Of a stretch of 5,641 nt of DNA, positions 1 to 5,190 are shown in pieces. The first letter of the stretch is position 1, and the number at the start of each line of letters is the position of its first letter. Under the pieces are notes generated by a model. It made no database searches and was not told where the DNA came from. It worked only from the letters and a program-made list of their open reading frames with translations. Both the position numbers and the translations under genes were made by a program. Source of the stretch: Gammaproteobacteria bacterium (GTDB taxonomy: Bacteria > Pseudomonadota > Gammaproteobacteria > Eutrophobiales > Eutrophobiaceae); the NCBI GenBank assembly GCA_016844485.1, contig JAENIZ010000086.1, forward strand, positions 1 to 5,641. Direction: 5' to 3'.

Positions 1-206
1 TCATCTGCGATCCAGGGCAAGGGATCATTAATACTCATTGATCCTCCCATAAACACCAGTCCGGCAACACCATCCAATGAATCGGGGACCTGGTCACCAT
101 CATCTATACTGATAATATCGTACGCAATATTCCGTGCTGACAGGAAATCGGCAAGATAACCCGGCCCTTCACAGGTAATATGTCGAAAAATAAGAATAGG
201 TCTCAT
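1..206 (-). CDS. Class I glutamine amidotransferase-like protein (N-terminal 68 residues; runs off window)
   Basis: The first 68 codons read on the minus strand from an ATG at 206; the rest lies beyond base 1. The visible part is the start of a flavodoxin-like class I GATase fold: strand MRPILIFRH (1-9), then an EGPGYLADFL segment (13-22), a DDGD turn (35-38), and MGGSMSIND (53-61). The last resembles the MGGPMSVND motif before the nucleophile elbow in GMP-synthase-like stand-alone amidotransferases. The catalytic Cys and His-Glu pair of this family lie further on and are outside the window, so activity cannot be judged. There is no clear Shine-Dalgarno; the 48 bases shared with the divergent protease gene are AT-rich. 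In this family the domain moves ammonia from glutamine to an acceptor, but the substrate of stand-alone members is usually unknown. The family call is fairly sure, the role unknown. Confidence 0.8.
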   Translation of the reverse strand, partial: MRPILIFRHITCEGPGYLADFLSARNIAYDIISIDDGDQVPDSLDGVAGLVFMGGSMSINDPLPWIAD

Positions 207-254
207 AAAATATAAAATGTTCAATAAAGGCGATTTTAATAGACTATCTCCGTT

Positions 255-899
255 ATGCCGATAAAAATTTTTACCTTGATCCTGCTATTCAGCATATCCC
301 CATACAGCATCGCTGTTGAAAAGATCGTGATTGTCGGGCTGTTCAAGGACAAGGCCATTGTTGAGCTGGACGGCAAACAACGCATCCTTATTGCCGGAAA
401 GACCAGTCCCGAAGGCGTCACCCTGATATCAGCCGACAGCAAGGAAGCGGTACTCGAGATCGATGGCGAACAAAAAACCTATACGCTCGGGACTCATATC
501 GGGAGCAGTTTCAATGCAGCATCGGAAGGAACCATTGTAACCATCGCACCGGATGAAAATGGCCATTATTTTGTTAATGGCAGCATTAACGGGTTTCAAG
601 TGAATTTTGTCGTTGATACCGGCGCTACCCTAATCGCAATGAACCGGAACCAGGCCAAACGGCTCGGTCTGAATTACAAACTTGATGGCGAAGAAGGCAG
701 ATCGCACACCGCTGCCGGGATTGCAAAAATCTATCTGGTTAAACTTAAAAAAGTGAAAGTGGGTGATATTGAACTGCGTGATATTGAAGGCGCTGTCCAT
801 GACAGTGACTTTCCTGAAATTATCCTCCTCGGTAATTCATTCCTCAGCAAAGTTGATATGAACCGCGAAGGCAGAATATTGCAACTTCAAAAAAAATAG
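255..899 (+). CDS. Retropepsin-like clan AA aspartic protease with N-terminal signal/anchor
   Basis: This 214-residue protein carries the single catalytic motif of retropepsins, FVVDTGAT (118-125), preceded by YFVNGSINGFQVNF (105-118). It ends with the matching hydrophobic flap/core motif IILLGNSFLS (189-198). This arrangement is typical of the bacterial TIGR02281-type family, which acts as a dimer because each chain supplies one aspartate (D121 here). Residues 1-20 form a signal peptide or membrane anchor (K4, a hydrophobic stretch, then SIA before VEK), so the enzyme should face the periplasm. Residues about 23-85 form a separate beta-rich module (VGLFKDKAIVELDGK, then AVLEIDGEQ) that resembles the repeat-like HR/PilP domain of type II secretion GspC. 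The start gives a full signal sequence; no good Shine-Dalgarno is visible. It is divergent from the amidotransferase gene and convergent with the adenosyltransferase gene (51-base gap). The natural substrate is unknown. Confidence 0.85.
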   Translation: MPIKIFTLILLFSISPYSIAVEKIVIVGLFKDKAIVELDGKQRILIAGKTSPEGVTLISADSKEAVLEIDGEQKTYTLGTHIGSSFNAASEGTIVTIAPDENGHYFVNGSINGFQVNFVVDTGATLIAMNRNQAKRLGLNYKLDGEEGRSHTAAGIAKIYLVKLKKVKVGDIELRDIEGAVHDSDFPEIILLGNSFLSKVDMNREGRILQLQKK

Positions 900-950
900 T
901 TTTTGTAATCTCTGAACAAGACCATACTTGGTTTTTCATAGAATCCATTT

Positions 951-1511
951 CTATACGGAACGTTTTAAACGATCCTTATCCCAATAAACTTCCTTGCCGC
1001 CCTTTTTCAGGGTGATTACACGGGAAAAAACAAATAAAAGATCAGACAGGCGGTTCATATAACAAAGTGTGTTGGGATTCAAATATTCTGATCTGCCAAG
1101 TTTTACAAGTTTCCGTTCTGCCCGCCGGCAAACAGAACGCGCCAGATGACACAGGGCGCCGGACATGTGGCCACCGGGCAGGATAAATTCTTTCAAAGGT
1201 TTCAAATCCTTATTGTACGTATCAAGCAATTCTTCCAGCCGTTTGATGTGTGCAGGTTGAGTAACCGCATTTCCCGGCACAGCCATTTCAGCGCCAATGT
1301 CGAATAAACGATGCTGTATATTCAGTAAATAACCGCCAATATCATCGGATAAATTGCTCGCGATCAGAACACCAATCAAACTGTTCAGTTCATCGAGATC
1401 GCCAATGACATCAATGCGCAGACTGTCCTTGTCCGTACGGCTTCCGTCTCCGAGACCGGTAGTGCCATCATCACCTGTACGTGTATAAATTTTTGTAAGG
1501 CGTTTCCCCAT
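951..1511 (-). CDS. Cob(I)yrinic acid a,c-diamide / cob(I)alamin adenosyltransferase, PduO type
   Basis: The enzyme transfers the 5'-deoxyadenosyl group of ATP to the reduced cobalt of cob(I)alamin in the cytoplasm, producing coenzyme B12. The 186-residue chain has the usual length and all main PduO/MMAB signatures: the N-terminal ATP-binding stretch TRTGDDGTTGLGDGSR (10-25), DLDELNS (38-44), FILPGG (109-114), the active-site helix SVCRRAERK (126-134) and MNRLSDLLFVFSR (152-164). No domain is missing. It is the last gene of the cobalamin-riboswitch operon, 67 bases after the DUF6580 gene, and is therefore probably controlled by cobalamin. The ATG at 1511 starts right at the conserved N-terminus (MGKRLTKIYTRTGDDG) but lacks a recognisable Shine-Dalgarno. 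No adenosylcobalamin-dependent enzyme is in the window, so the consumer of the product is not known. PduO-type enzymes are unrelated in fold to CobA/BtuR, which is not seen here. Confidence 0.95.
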   Translation of the reverse strand: MGKRLTKIYTRTGDDGTTGLGDGSRTDKDSLRIDVIGDLDELNSLIGVLIASNLSDDIGGYLLNIQHRLFDIGAEMAVPGNAVTQPAHIKRLEELLDTYNKDLKPLKEFILPGGHMSGALCHLARSVCRRAERKLVKLGRSEYLNPNTLCYMNRLSDLLFVFSRVITLKKGGKEVYWDKDRLKRSV

Positions 1512-1578
1512 TTCAGAAATTTATGCAGGCCAGGCTTCTGAGTTGTTCGAAATTAATTAATAAGCAGGCGGGCGTCGT

Positions 1579-2115
1579 TCAGACGGTGCGGTGCTGGTGT
1601 GGTGTCCAGCCATGAATACTTTCATATACACCAAACAGAACTGCCACATAAAGCAAATCGCCAAGCACGGTATTATCAAAAAACGGGATCGCCATCGCAT
1701 AACATTGAAGCAGACCTTCAGTTGTCAGGGGATAATGAAGTCCCGTCAACCAGACGCCAAAGTTGGAAAGAAGGAAAAAGACAGTTGCTGAAACCAATGT
1801 CGTCGCGCCAATCCGGATCACATTCCGCTTTTGCAGCAACAGAAACCGGCCAATGATCGCGCTTGTTGCGAATCCAATATACACAAATGACATCTCAACA
1901 GGATGGTAGAAACCGATGACCAAATCGCTGAGCAGAAGCGCTGCAAGCGGCACCAGCCAATACCTGCGCAAACCGATATAAGCACCTGCAAACAACCCGA
2001 GGGCGGCAATGGGACTGAAATTTGTCGGGTGAGGAACAAGACGTGATGCTGCTGCAAGCAAGATTAAAAGAAAACATACCCATAAACCGGATTTAAACAG
2101 TGAATTTGTATTCAT
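1579..2115 (-). CDS. DUF6580 family membrane protein, candidate cobalamin/corrinoid ECF-type S-component
   Basis: A 178-residue hydrophobic protein with about six membrane helices (near 11-24, 36-50, 52-70, 76-94, 102-124 and 146-166). Motifs I associate with DUF6580 are present: SRLVPHPTNFSPIAALGLF (24-42), LLLSDLVIGFY (60-70), NFGVWLTGLHYP (118-129) and IPFFDNTVLGDLLY (143-156). Size and topology match substrate-binding S-components of ECF transporters. The gene lies 22 bases after the receptor stop and before the adenosyltransferase, under the same cobalamin riboswitch, exactly where an inner-membrane B12 importer would be needed; BtuC, BtuD and BtuF are absent from the window. The inference is that it moves corrinoid across the inner membrane, as shown for the solitary S-component BtuM of Thiobacillus denitrificans. 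I cannot claim homology to BtuM. Its only cysteines are C14 and C138. The tail (residues 168-178) carries three histidines. A weak GAGTG lies before the ATG. Family call strong, function inferred. Confidence 0.8.
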   Translation of the reverse strand: MNTNSLFKSGLWVCFLLILLAAASRLVPHPTNFSPIAALGLFAGAYIGLRRYWLVPLAALLLSDLVIGFYHPVEMSFVYIGFATSAIIGRFLLLQKRNVIRIGATTLVSATVFFLLSNFGVWLTGLHYPLTTEGLLQCYAMAIPFFDNTVLGDLLYVAVLFGVYESIHGWTPHQHRTV

Positions 2116-2137
2116 ATCACTCTATTTTAGTACAAGA

Positions 2138-4096
2138 TTAATTGAATTCATAAAGAAATGTGAACATGAAATTCCGTTCGGGCGCAGGGTAATATGCGGT
2201 TTCAGGCGTAAATAATGGCGGACGAAGGGCGGCCTGGGCATTATCGTTGTACTCCTTGTCAAGAAGATTATTGATTCTGAATCCGATTGTGACCGGATCA
2301 TATCTGTAAGACAGATAAATATTACTGATCACGTAACCCGGAAGAGATGCATTGGCATTGAAAAAATCTCCGGTTGCAATACGTTCAGTGATGCCAAGTA
2401 TTTCAGCCTGACCGCGCAGGCGATCCGAGAATTGATAACCCGAGGTCAGTCTTACCGTATGTTTGGCGACAAACGGAATGTCCAGACCGGCCAATGCCCC
2501 ATTCTCTATTTCTGCATTTACATAACTCCAGCTGAAGCCCAGTAACAATTGCTTAATCGGTGAATAATTGGCATCTACGATAAAACCATTTCTTCTGGTA
2601 TCACCAATATTGGTATTGATGAACAATACCGGATCGAAATCTATCTCATCCTTGAGATTCAGCCGGTAAAAAACAAAATTAACATTTGCATTGGTATGTA
2701 ACCAGTCAAATCCGAACTCGTAGGAACGTCCGGTCTGTGTGTCAGGGATAACACCACCGAAGCTTGCACTGGTGAATTCATCTGCCAGTACATAACGGTA
2801 ATTTGTGTCGACACGTCCAAACAGCCGCCAGTTCGCGTCAACACGGTAAGAAAGACCTGCCTCAAAGGCATTTACATCATCATTAATTTCCGTCCCCTGC
2901 GGCAAGAGTGCGCCAATGATGTCATTTTCAACATCACCATGACGCGCCCCCAATGTCAGGGAGATTTTTCCGGTGAGAGGAACCACACCCTGCCCGTAAA
3001 AAGAGTACTGTGACTGGTCATTATCAATCGCGCCAAGGATGGAATTCAGGAAAAACTCGGTTGAAAAAATATCAGCGCCGAAAGTTAACAAAGCCGGACC
3101 ATTTCCAGTGTCAATTTTTCCGATCAATCTTGGCGTTAATTCACGATGATCCCTTTTGGTCAAAAACGGCCCCGGCACACCGGCGAAGCTGAGCAGTCCA
3201 TCACTTGTTGCCATACGGTTGGTATATTCAGCGTGCAAATCCCAGCCATACCATAATGACTGGGTAAAACCAATCCGGAAATTACGCGTATCTGTATTGA
3301 TAAAGTCATCCGGATTAAGGGGTTGTTGCCTGTCTGCCTTGATCATGTCTATAAACAAGGCGCCGGGCGTCTCCAGATCTTCATCAATATCCTGATATTC
3401 CAGAAACACCGTTCCCGTCTCATGCCTGAAATCCATTAGGCCGAACAAATTGGTATAAGACAATTCATTGTTATCCCGGTAATTGTCCGATTTCTTTTTT
3501 TCGCCGGTAAACCGGTAACCAAGTCCGTTCTCATGCCGATTTGAAACCTCCAGATCCGCCGAACGGTTGTCATAGCTTCCATAATTAACATCCACACCGG
3601 CATGCAATGCCTCAGGGCGGCGGGTAATTATATTGATCACTCCGCCCACTGCCTGATCGCCATACAGGACCCCTGCACTGCCGCGAATGATCTCGATACG
3701 TTCAATATCCTTTAACGACACACTGTTAAGGTCAGGAATTCCAAGATCACTGTTATTCAGGCGACGACCGTCTACAAGAATCAGGGCATTTGCCTGAGCA
3801 TTGCCACCGAAACCACGCATACTGATCGTCGCGCGACTGCCATCACCGAACAAATCAGAGATCTGTATACCGCCCTGATTCCTTAAAATATCAACAATAT
3901 GTGAGGCCCCGCTCGCTTGAATATCTGTGTCGGTAATGATTATGATACTGCTGGGAGTAACTATCGAATCCTGTTCCGAACGTGTGGCACTAACAACAAC
4001 TGTTTCCAGTAATTCAACAGGTTCGGCATGGATATACGTTGCAAATACACTTATAAAACCTGCAACTACTAATTGAACAAATAGTACGTTTCTCAT
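2138..4096 (-). CDS. TonB-dependent outer-membrane receptor, BtuB-like (predicted cobalamin/corrinoid uptake)
   Basis: The 652-residue protein is a complete TonB-dependent receptor. It has a signal peptide (1-24, ending IHA before EP), a TonB box region ETVVVSATR (31-39) and a plug domain (about 45-160) with RNQGGIQI, ISMRGFGGNAQANALILVDG, IERIEIIRGSAGVLYG and AVGGVINIITRRP. A 22-strand-type beta barrel follows to the C-terminus, with NNLLDKEY near the end. Length is close to E. coli BtuB (about 614). Substrate specificity cannot be read from the chain; it rests on the cobalamin riboswitch upstream and the adenosyltransferase in the operon. An acidic stretch (DIDEDLE and later LNPDDFINTDT) could bind calcium as in BtuB, but this is a guess. 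The last residue is Asn, with Phe penultimate, whereas barrels usually end in an aromatic residue. The ATG at 4096 gives a normal signal peptide and follows GGTGAGAG. Confidence 0.92.
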   Translation of the reverse strand: MRNVLFVQLVVAGFISVFATYIHAEPVELLETVVVSATRSEQDSIVTPSSIIIITDTDIQASGASHIVDILRNQGGIQISDLFGDGSRATISMRGFGGNAQANALILVDGRRLNNSDLGIPDLNSVSLKDIERIEIIRGSAGVLYGDQAVGGVINIITRRPEALHAGVDVNYGSYDNRSADLEVSNRHENGLGYRFTGEKKKSDNYRDNNELSYTNLFGLMDFRHETGTVFLEYQDIDEDLETPGALFIDMIKADRQQPLNPDDFINTDTRNFRIGFTQSLWYGWDLHAEYTNRMATSDGLLSFAGVPGPFLTKRDHRELTPRLIGKIDTGNGPALLTFGADIFSTEFFLNSILGAIDNDQSQYSFYGQGVVPLTGKISLTLGARHGDVENDIIGALLPQGTEINDDVNAFEAGLSYRVDANWRLFGRVDTNYRYVLADEFTSASFGGVIPDTQTGRSYEFGFDWLHTNANVNFVFYRLNLKDEIDFDPVLFINTNIGDTRRNGFIVDANYSPIKQLLLGFSWSYVNAEIENGALAGLDIPFVAKHTVRLTSGYQFSDRLRGQAEILGITERIATGDFFNANASLPGYVISNIYLSYRYDPVTIGFRINNLLDKEYNDNAQAALRPPLFTPETAYYPAPERNFMFTFLYEFN

Positions 4097-4100
4097 CTGC

Positions 4101-4108
4101 TCTCACCC
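4101..4108 (-). promoter_or_regulatory. Ribosome-binding site of the TonB-dependent receptor
   Basis: GGGTGAGA precedes the ATG by 4 bases, a moderate Shine-Dalgarno. The overlapping GAGAG (plus strand CTCTC 4100-4104) could pair with CTCTC transcribed from 4141-4137, which would hide this site. This is a possible but weak sequestering helix of five base pairs. Confidence 0.5.
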
Positions 4109-4171
4109 GCGCGCAAACGCATAATTTAGATTCGCAGAGAGAAACAACAGGAATGACAAACCTACTGTCAC
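4103..4171 (-). CDS. Possible 22-codon leader ORF between riboswitch and receptor
   Basis: A GTG at 4171 is preceded at a 9-base spacing by GGAGG (4185-4181), the best ribosome-binding sequence in the operon and better than that of the receptor. The frame runs 22 codons to a TGA at 4105-4103. That stop sits inside the receptor's own Shine-Dalgarno region and ends 6 bases before the receptor ATG. The peptide would be (M)TVGLSFLLFLSANLNYAFARG, hydrophobic and signal-peptide-like. It is in the same frame as the receptor, separated by the TGA and two codons. If translated, it could couple ribosomes to the receptor start or make the riboswitch act on the leader's ribosome-binding site. A frame this short can also arise by chance; no start other than the GTG supports it. 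Confidence 0.35.
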   Translation of the reverse strand: MTVGLSFLLFLSANLNYAFARG

Positions 4172-4175
4172 CTGT
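4136..4175 (-). terminator. Candidate riboswitch-controlled hairpin with pyrimidine/U-rich tail
   Basis: On the minus strand ACAGG TGACA (4175-4166) can pair with TGTCA..CCTGT (4158-4154 and 4151-4147), with a 2-base TT bulge and a 7-base loop. It is followed by TGTTTCTCTCT (4146-4136). This is an imperfect intrinsic-terminator shape placed between aptamer and receptor. The tail is interrupted by C and G, so termination would be weak. It also overlaps the possible leader ORF, so the two readings compete. Confidence 0.3.
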
Positions 4176-4176
4176 A

Positions 4177-4189
4177 TCGCCCTCCGCGA
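4177..4189 (-). promoter_or_regulatory. Small hairpin presenting GGAGG in its loop, just downstream of the aptamer
   Basis: On the minus strand TCGC (4189-4186) and GCGA (4180-4177) form a 4-bp stem whose 5-base loop is exactly GGAGG. It lies about 12 bases beyond the aptamer's closing helix. In translational cobalamin riboswitches a small hairpin in this neighbourhood holds the ribosome-binding site and contacts an aptamer loop, so this is a candidate part of the expression platform. I found no CCUCC in the aptamer that would pair fully with the loop, so a kissing interaction is not established. Confidence 0.35.
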
Positions 4190-4200
4190 AATGGTTTATT

Positions 4201-4412
4201 GCTGCAGGCCGGTCTCCGGGCTTGCGAGTGATATCCAGCGGATATCCGTTTCAATTGCCTTCCCGTGTTACACACAGTGGCGTAATAAATTGAAACTTGA
4301 CTCGCTTACCGTTGCGGGGGCAGCGTCGGCTTTGGCATAAGAATTTAAATTTATGCCGCACCGGCTTCCCGTTTAACCCATCGGTCTGATAACCTCCGGG
4401 CACCTGAAGCGT
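4201..4412 (-). promoter_or_regulatory. Cobalamin (B12) riboswitch aptamer
   Basis: On the minus strand this region holds the conserved blocks of the cobalamin riboswitch in order. They are CAGGTGCC (4405-4398), AAACGGGAAGCCGGTGC (4374-4358), GCTGCCCCCGCAACGGTAAG (4324-4305), GCCACTG with a following GGGAAGG, and the B12 box AAGCCCGGAGACCGGCC (4223-4207). The closing helix can be drawn: GCTTCAGG (4410-4403) pairs with CCTGCAGC (4208-4201), seven of eight bases. The large peripheral domain with GCCACTG...GGGAAGG suggests the Cbl-I (adenosylcobalamin-preferring) subtype; this is an inference. The aptamer ends 104 bases before the receptor ATG and should repress the receptor-DUF6580-adenosyltransferase operon when cobalamin is abundant. 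Confidence 0.97.
4248..4296 (-). repeat. Inverted repeat (9-bp stem) in the riboswitch peripheral domain, next to a 7-bp palindromic hairpin
   Basis: GTTTCAATT (4248-4256, plus strand) is perfectly complementary to AATTGAAAC (4288-4296), enclosing the GCCACTG...GGGAAGG section of the riboswitch. Immediately beside it, GATATCC (4230-4236) and GGATATC (4240-4246) form a perfect 7-bp stem with a 3-base loop. Both are best read as variable peripheral helices of the aptamer RNA rather than as protein-binding operators. Confidence 0.7.
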
Positions 4413-4421
4413 AAGGGATAC

Positions 4422-4450
4422 ACGTTAATATTTAATACTAAATGTGTCAA
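4422..4450 (-). promoter_or_regulatory. Probable sigma70 promoter of the cobalamin operon
   Basis: A perfect -35 hexamer TTGACA reads on the minus strand at 4450-4445. With a 17-base spacer the -10 would be TAACGT (4427-4422), which matches TATAAT at only three positions; TATTAA lies three bases nearer but at poor spacing. The element is directly upstream of the riboswitch 5' end (about 4412), where transcription is expected to begin. The -35 is convincing, the exact -10 is not. Confidence 0.5.
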
Positions 4451-4507
4451 ATGATTACAGGTAAAAATTCTGTTTAAAATTCTGCCTCATGAGATTAAAA
4501 TGCGCTA

Positions 4508-5144
4508 ATGGCTGAAAAAATATCAAAGATTAAATCAGATACTGACCCGGCACCTGATGCGGCTGGCGCCGATAAACTTTACGCTACTGACCAGACCGCC
4601 CATGATTTCAATTTTGGCGCTGAAACAGCCACGGTTTTTGATGACATGGTCAGCCGTTCAGTGCCATTTTATGACGAGATTCAGCGGATGGTTTGTGAAA
4701 TTGCCACAGGTTTCGCCGTCGCCGGAACCAACCTGTATGACATCGGTTGTGCAACCGGCACCACTCTTCTGGCGCTCGATAAGGTCATCAATCCTGCGGT
4801 ACATCTTATCGGTATGGACAATTCAGATGAAATGCTGGAGAAGACGCGTGCAAAACTTAAAGACTCCGGCACACGGCAAAAAATAGATTTTGTAAATGCA
4901 GACCTGAACGATCCTCCTCGAATCGAGAACGCTTCAGTTGTAATTATGTTATTAACATTACAATTTCAAGCGTCGCAGAGGATATTCGGATTTAGAGATC
5001 GCTCAGAAACGCGAGGCGCTCGAAAATGTGCTTATCCCCTATCATCAGGAAGAAAACCGTGATTTACTTCTAAAGGCGGGATTTCAACATGTTGAGGAAT
5101 TTTTCCACTGGTATAATTTTTCCGGCCTGGTTGCCGTGAAATAA
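4508..5144 (+). pseudogene. cmoA: cmoA (carboxy-S-adenosyl-L-methionine synthase) broken by an internal frameshifting deletion
   Basis: CmoA converts SAM and prephenate to carboxy-SAM, which CmoB uses to make cmo5U34 in tRNA. The first 153 codons match the family: DKLYATD, FDDMVSRSVPFYDEI (44-58), the SAM-binding loop YDIGCATGTTL (77-87), MDNSDEML (103-110) and ENASVVIMLLTLQF (140-153). From about base 4965 homology continues in another frame: FKRRRGYSDLEIAQKREALE, then the family's C-terminus ending HWYNFSGLVAVK at a TAA (5142-5144). Compared with my recollection of E. coli CmoA (247 residues), about 46 codons between LTLQF and the FKR..GYS motif are gone, roughly 140 bases, which shifts the frame. 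The unbroken frame stops at 5062 after about 31 nonsense residues (total 184). The missing part includes the loop after strand 4, a NPGG-type turn and a core strand, so the product should be inactive. The QKR arginine, reported to contact the carboxylate, is only in the shifted part. The junction AATTTC is compatible with microhomology of ATTT. An assembly error remains possible. Confidence 0.85.
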
Positions 5145-5163
5145 TGCCTGACCTGTTCAGGCA
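5145..5163 (+). other. Perfect 7-bp stem-loop immediately after cmoA
   Basis: TGCCTGA (5145-5151) and TCAGGCA (5157-5163) form a perfect stem with the loop CCTGT, starting at the base after the cmoA stop codon. No T-run follows (CAACCATTAATA), so it is not a canonical intrinsic terminator, though it may protect or end the cmoA transcript. Its loop and 3' arm overlap a second possible pairing, ACCTGTT (5151-5157) with AACAGGT (5177-5183), which would cover the ribosome-binding site of the next gene. Confidence 0.55.
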
Positions 5164-5179
5164 CAACCATTAATATAAC

Positions 5180-5183
5180 AGGT
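5180..5183 (+). promoter_or_regulatory. Ribosome-binding site fixing the methyltransferase start
   Basis: AGGT lies 7 bases before the ATG at 5191. An in-frame TAA at 5176 rules out any earlier start, so 5191 is the first possible ATG. The site falls inside the AACAGGT arm that can pair with ACCTGTT upstream. Confidence 0.5.
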
Positions 5184-5190
5184 TGTATCC

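Noticed and set aside
236..442. Minus-strand 68-codon frame overlapping the protease start
   Set aside because: The plus frame has a signal peptide and the DTGAT protease motif; the minus frame has no family resemblance.
917..936. CAAG-ACCATA-CTTG followed by GTTTTT after the protease gene, as a terminator
   Set aside because: The stem has only four base pairs, too weak to call. A nearby ATAGAA/TTCTAT stem (938-954) lacks a T-run on either strand.
1591..1856. Two plus-strand frames (66 and 85 codons) opposite the DUF6580 gene
   Set aside because: The minus strand shows a full membrane protein with family motifs; the plus frames have low-complexity polar composition and no start signals.
2659..3395. 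Short frames of 60-79 codons on both strands within the receptor gene
   Set aside because: They lie wholly inside a receptor whose frame is intact and conserved over 652 codons.
4230..4246. GATATCC-AGC-GGATATC palindrome as a repressor operator
   Set aside because: It lies within the riboswitch aptamer RNA and is better explained as a peripheral hairpin of that RNA.
4475..4480. TAAAAT as a -10 element for cmoA
   Set aside because: No acceptable -35 hexamer lies at 16-18 bases upstream; AT-rich background makes such hexamers common.
4500..4510. Minimal ATG-CGC-TAA start-stop element overlapping the cmoA ATG (TAATG)
   Set aside because: Two codons are too few to distinguish from chance and there is no ribosome-binding site suited to it.
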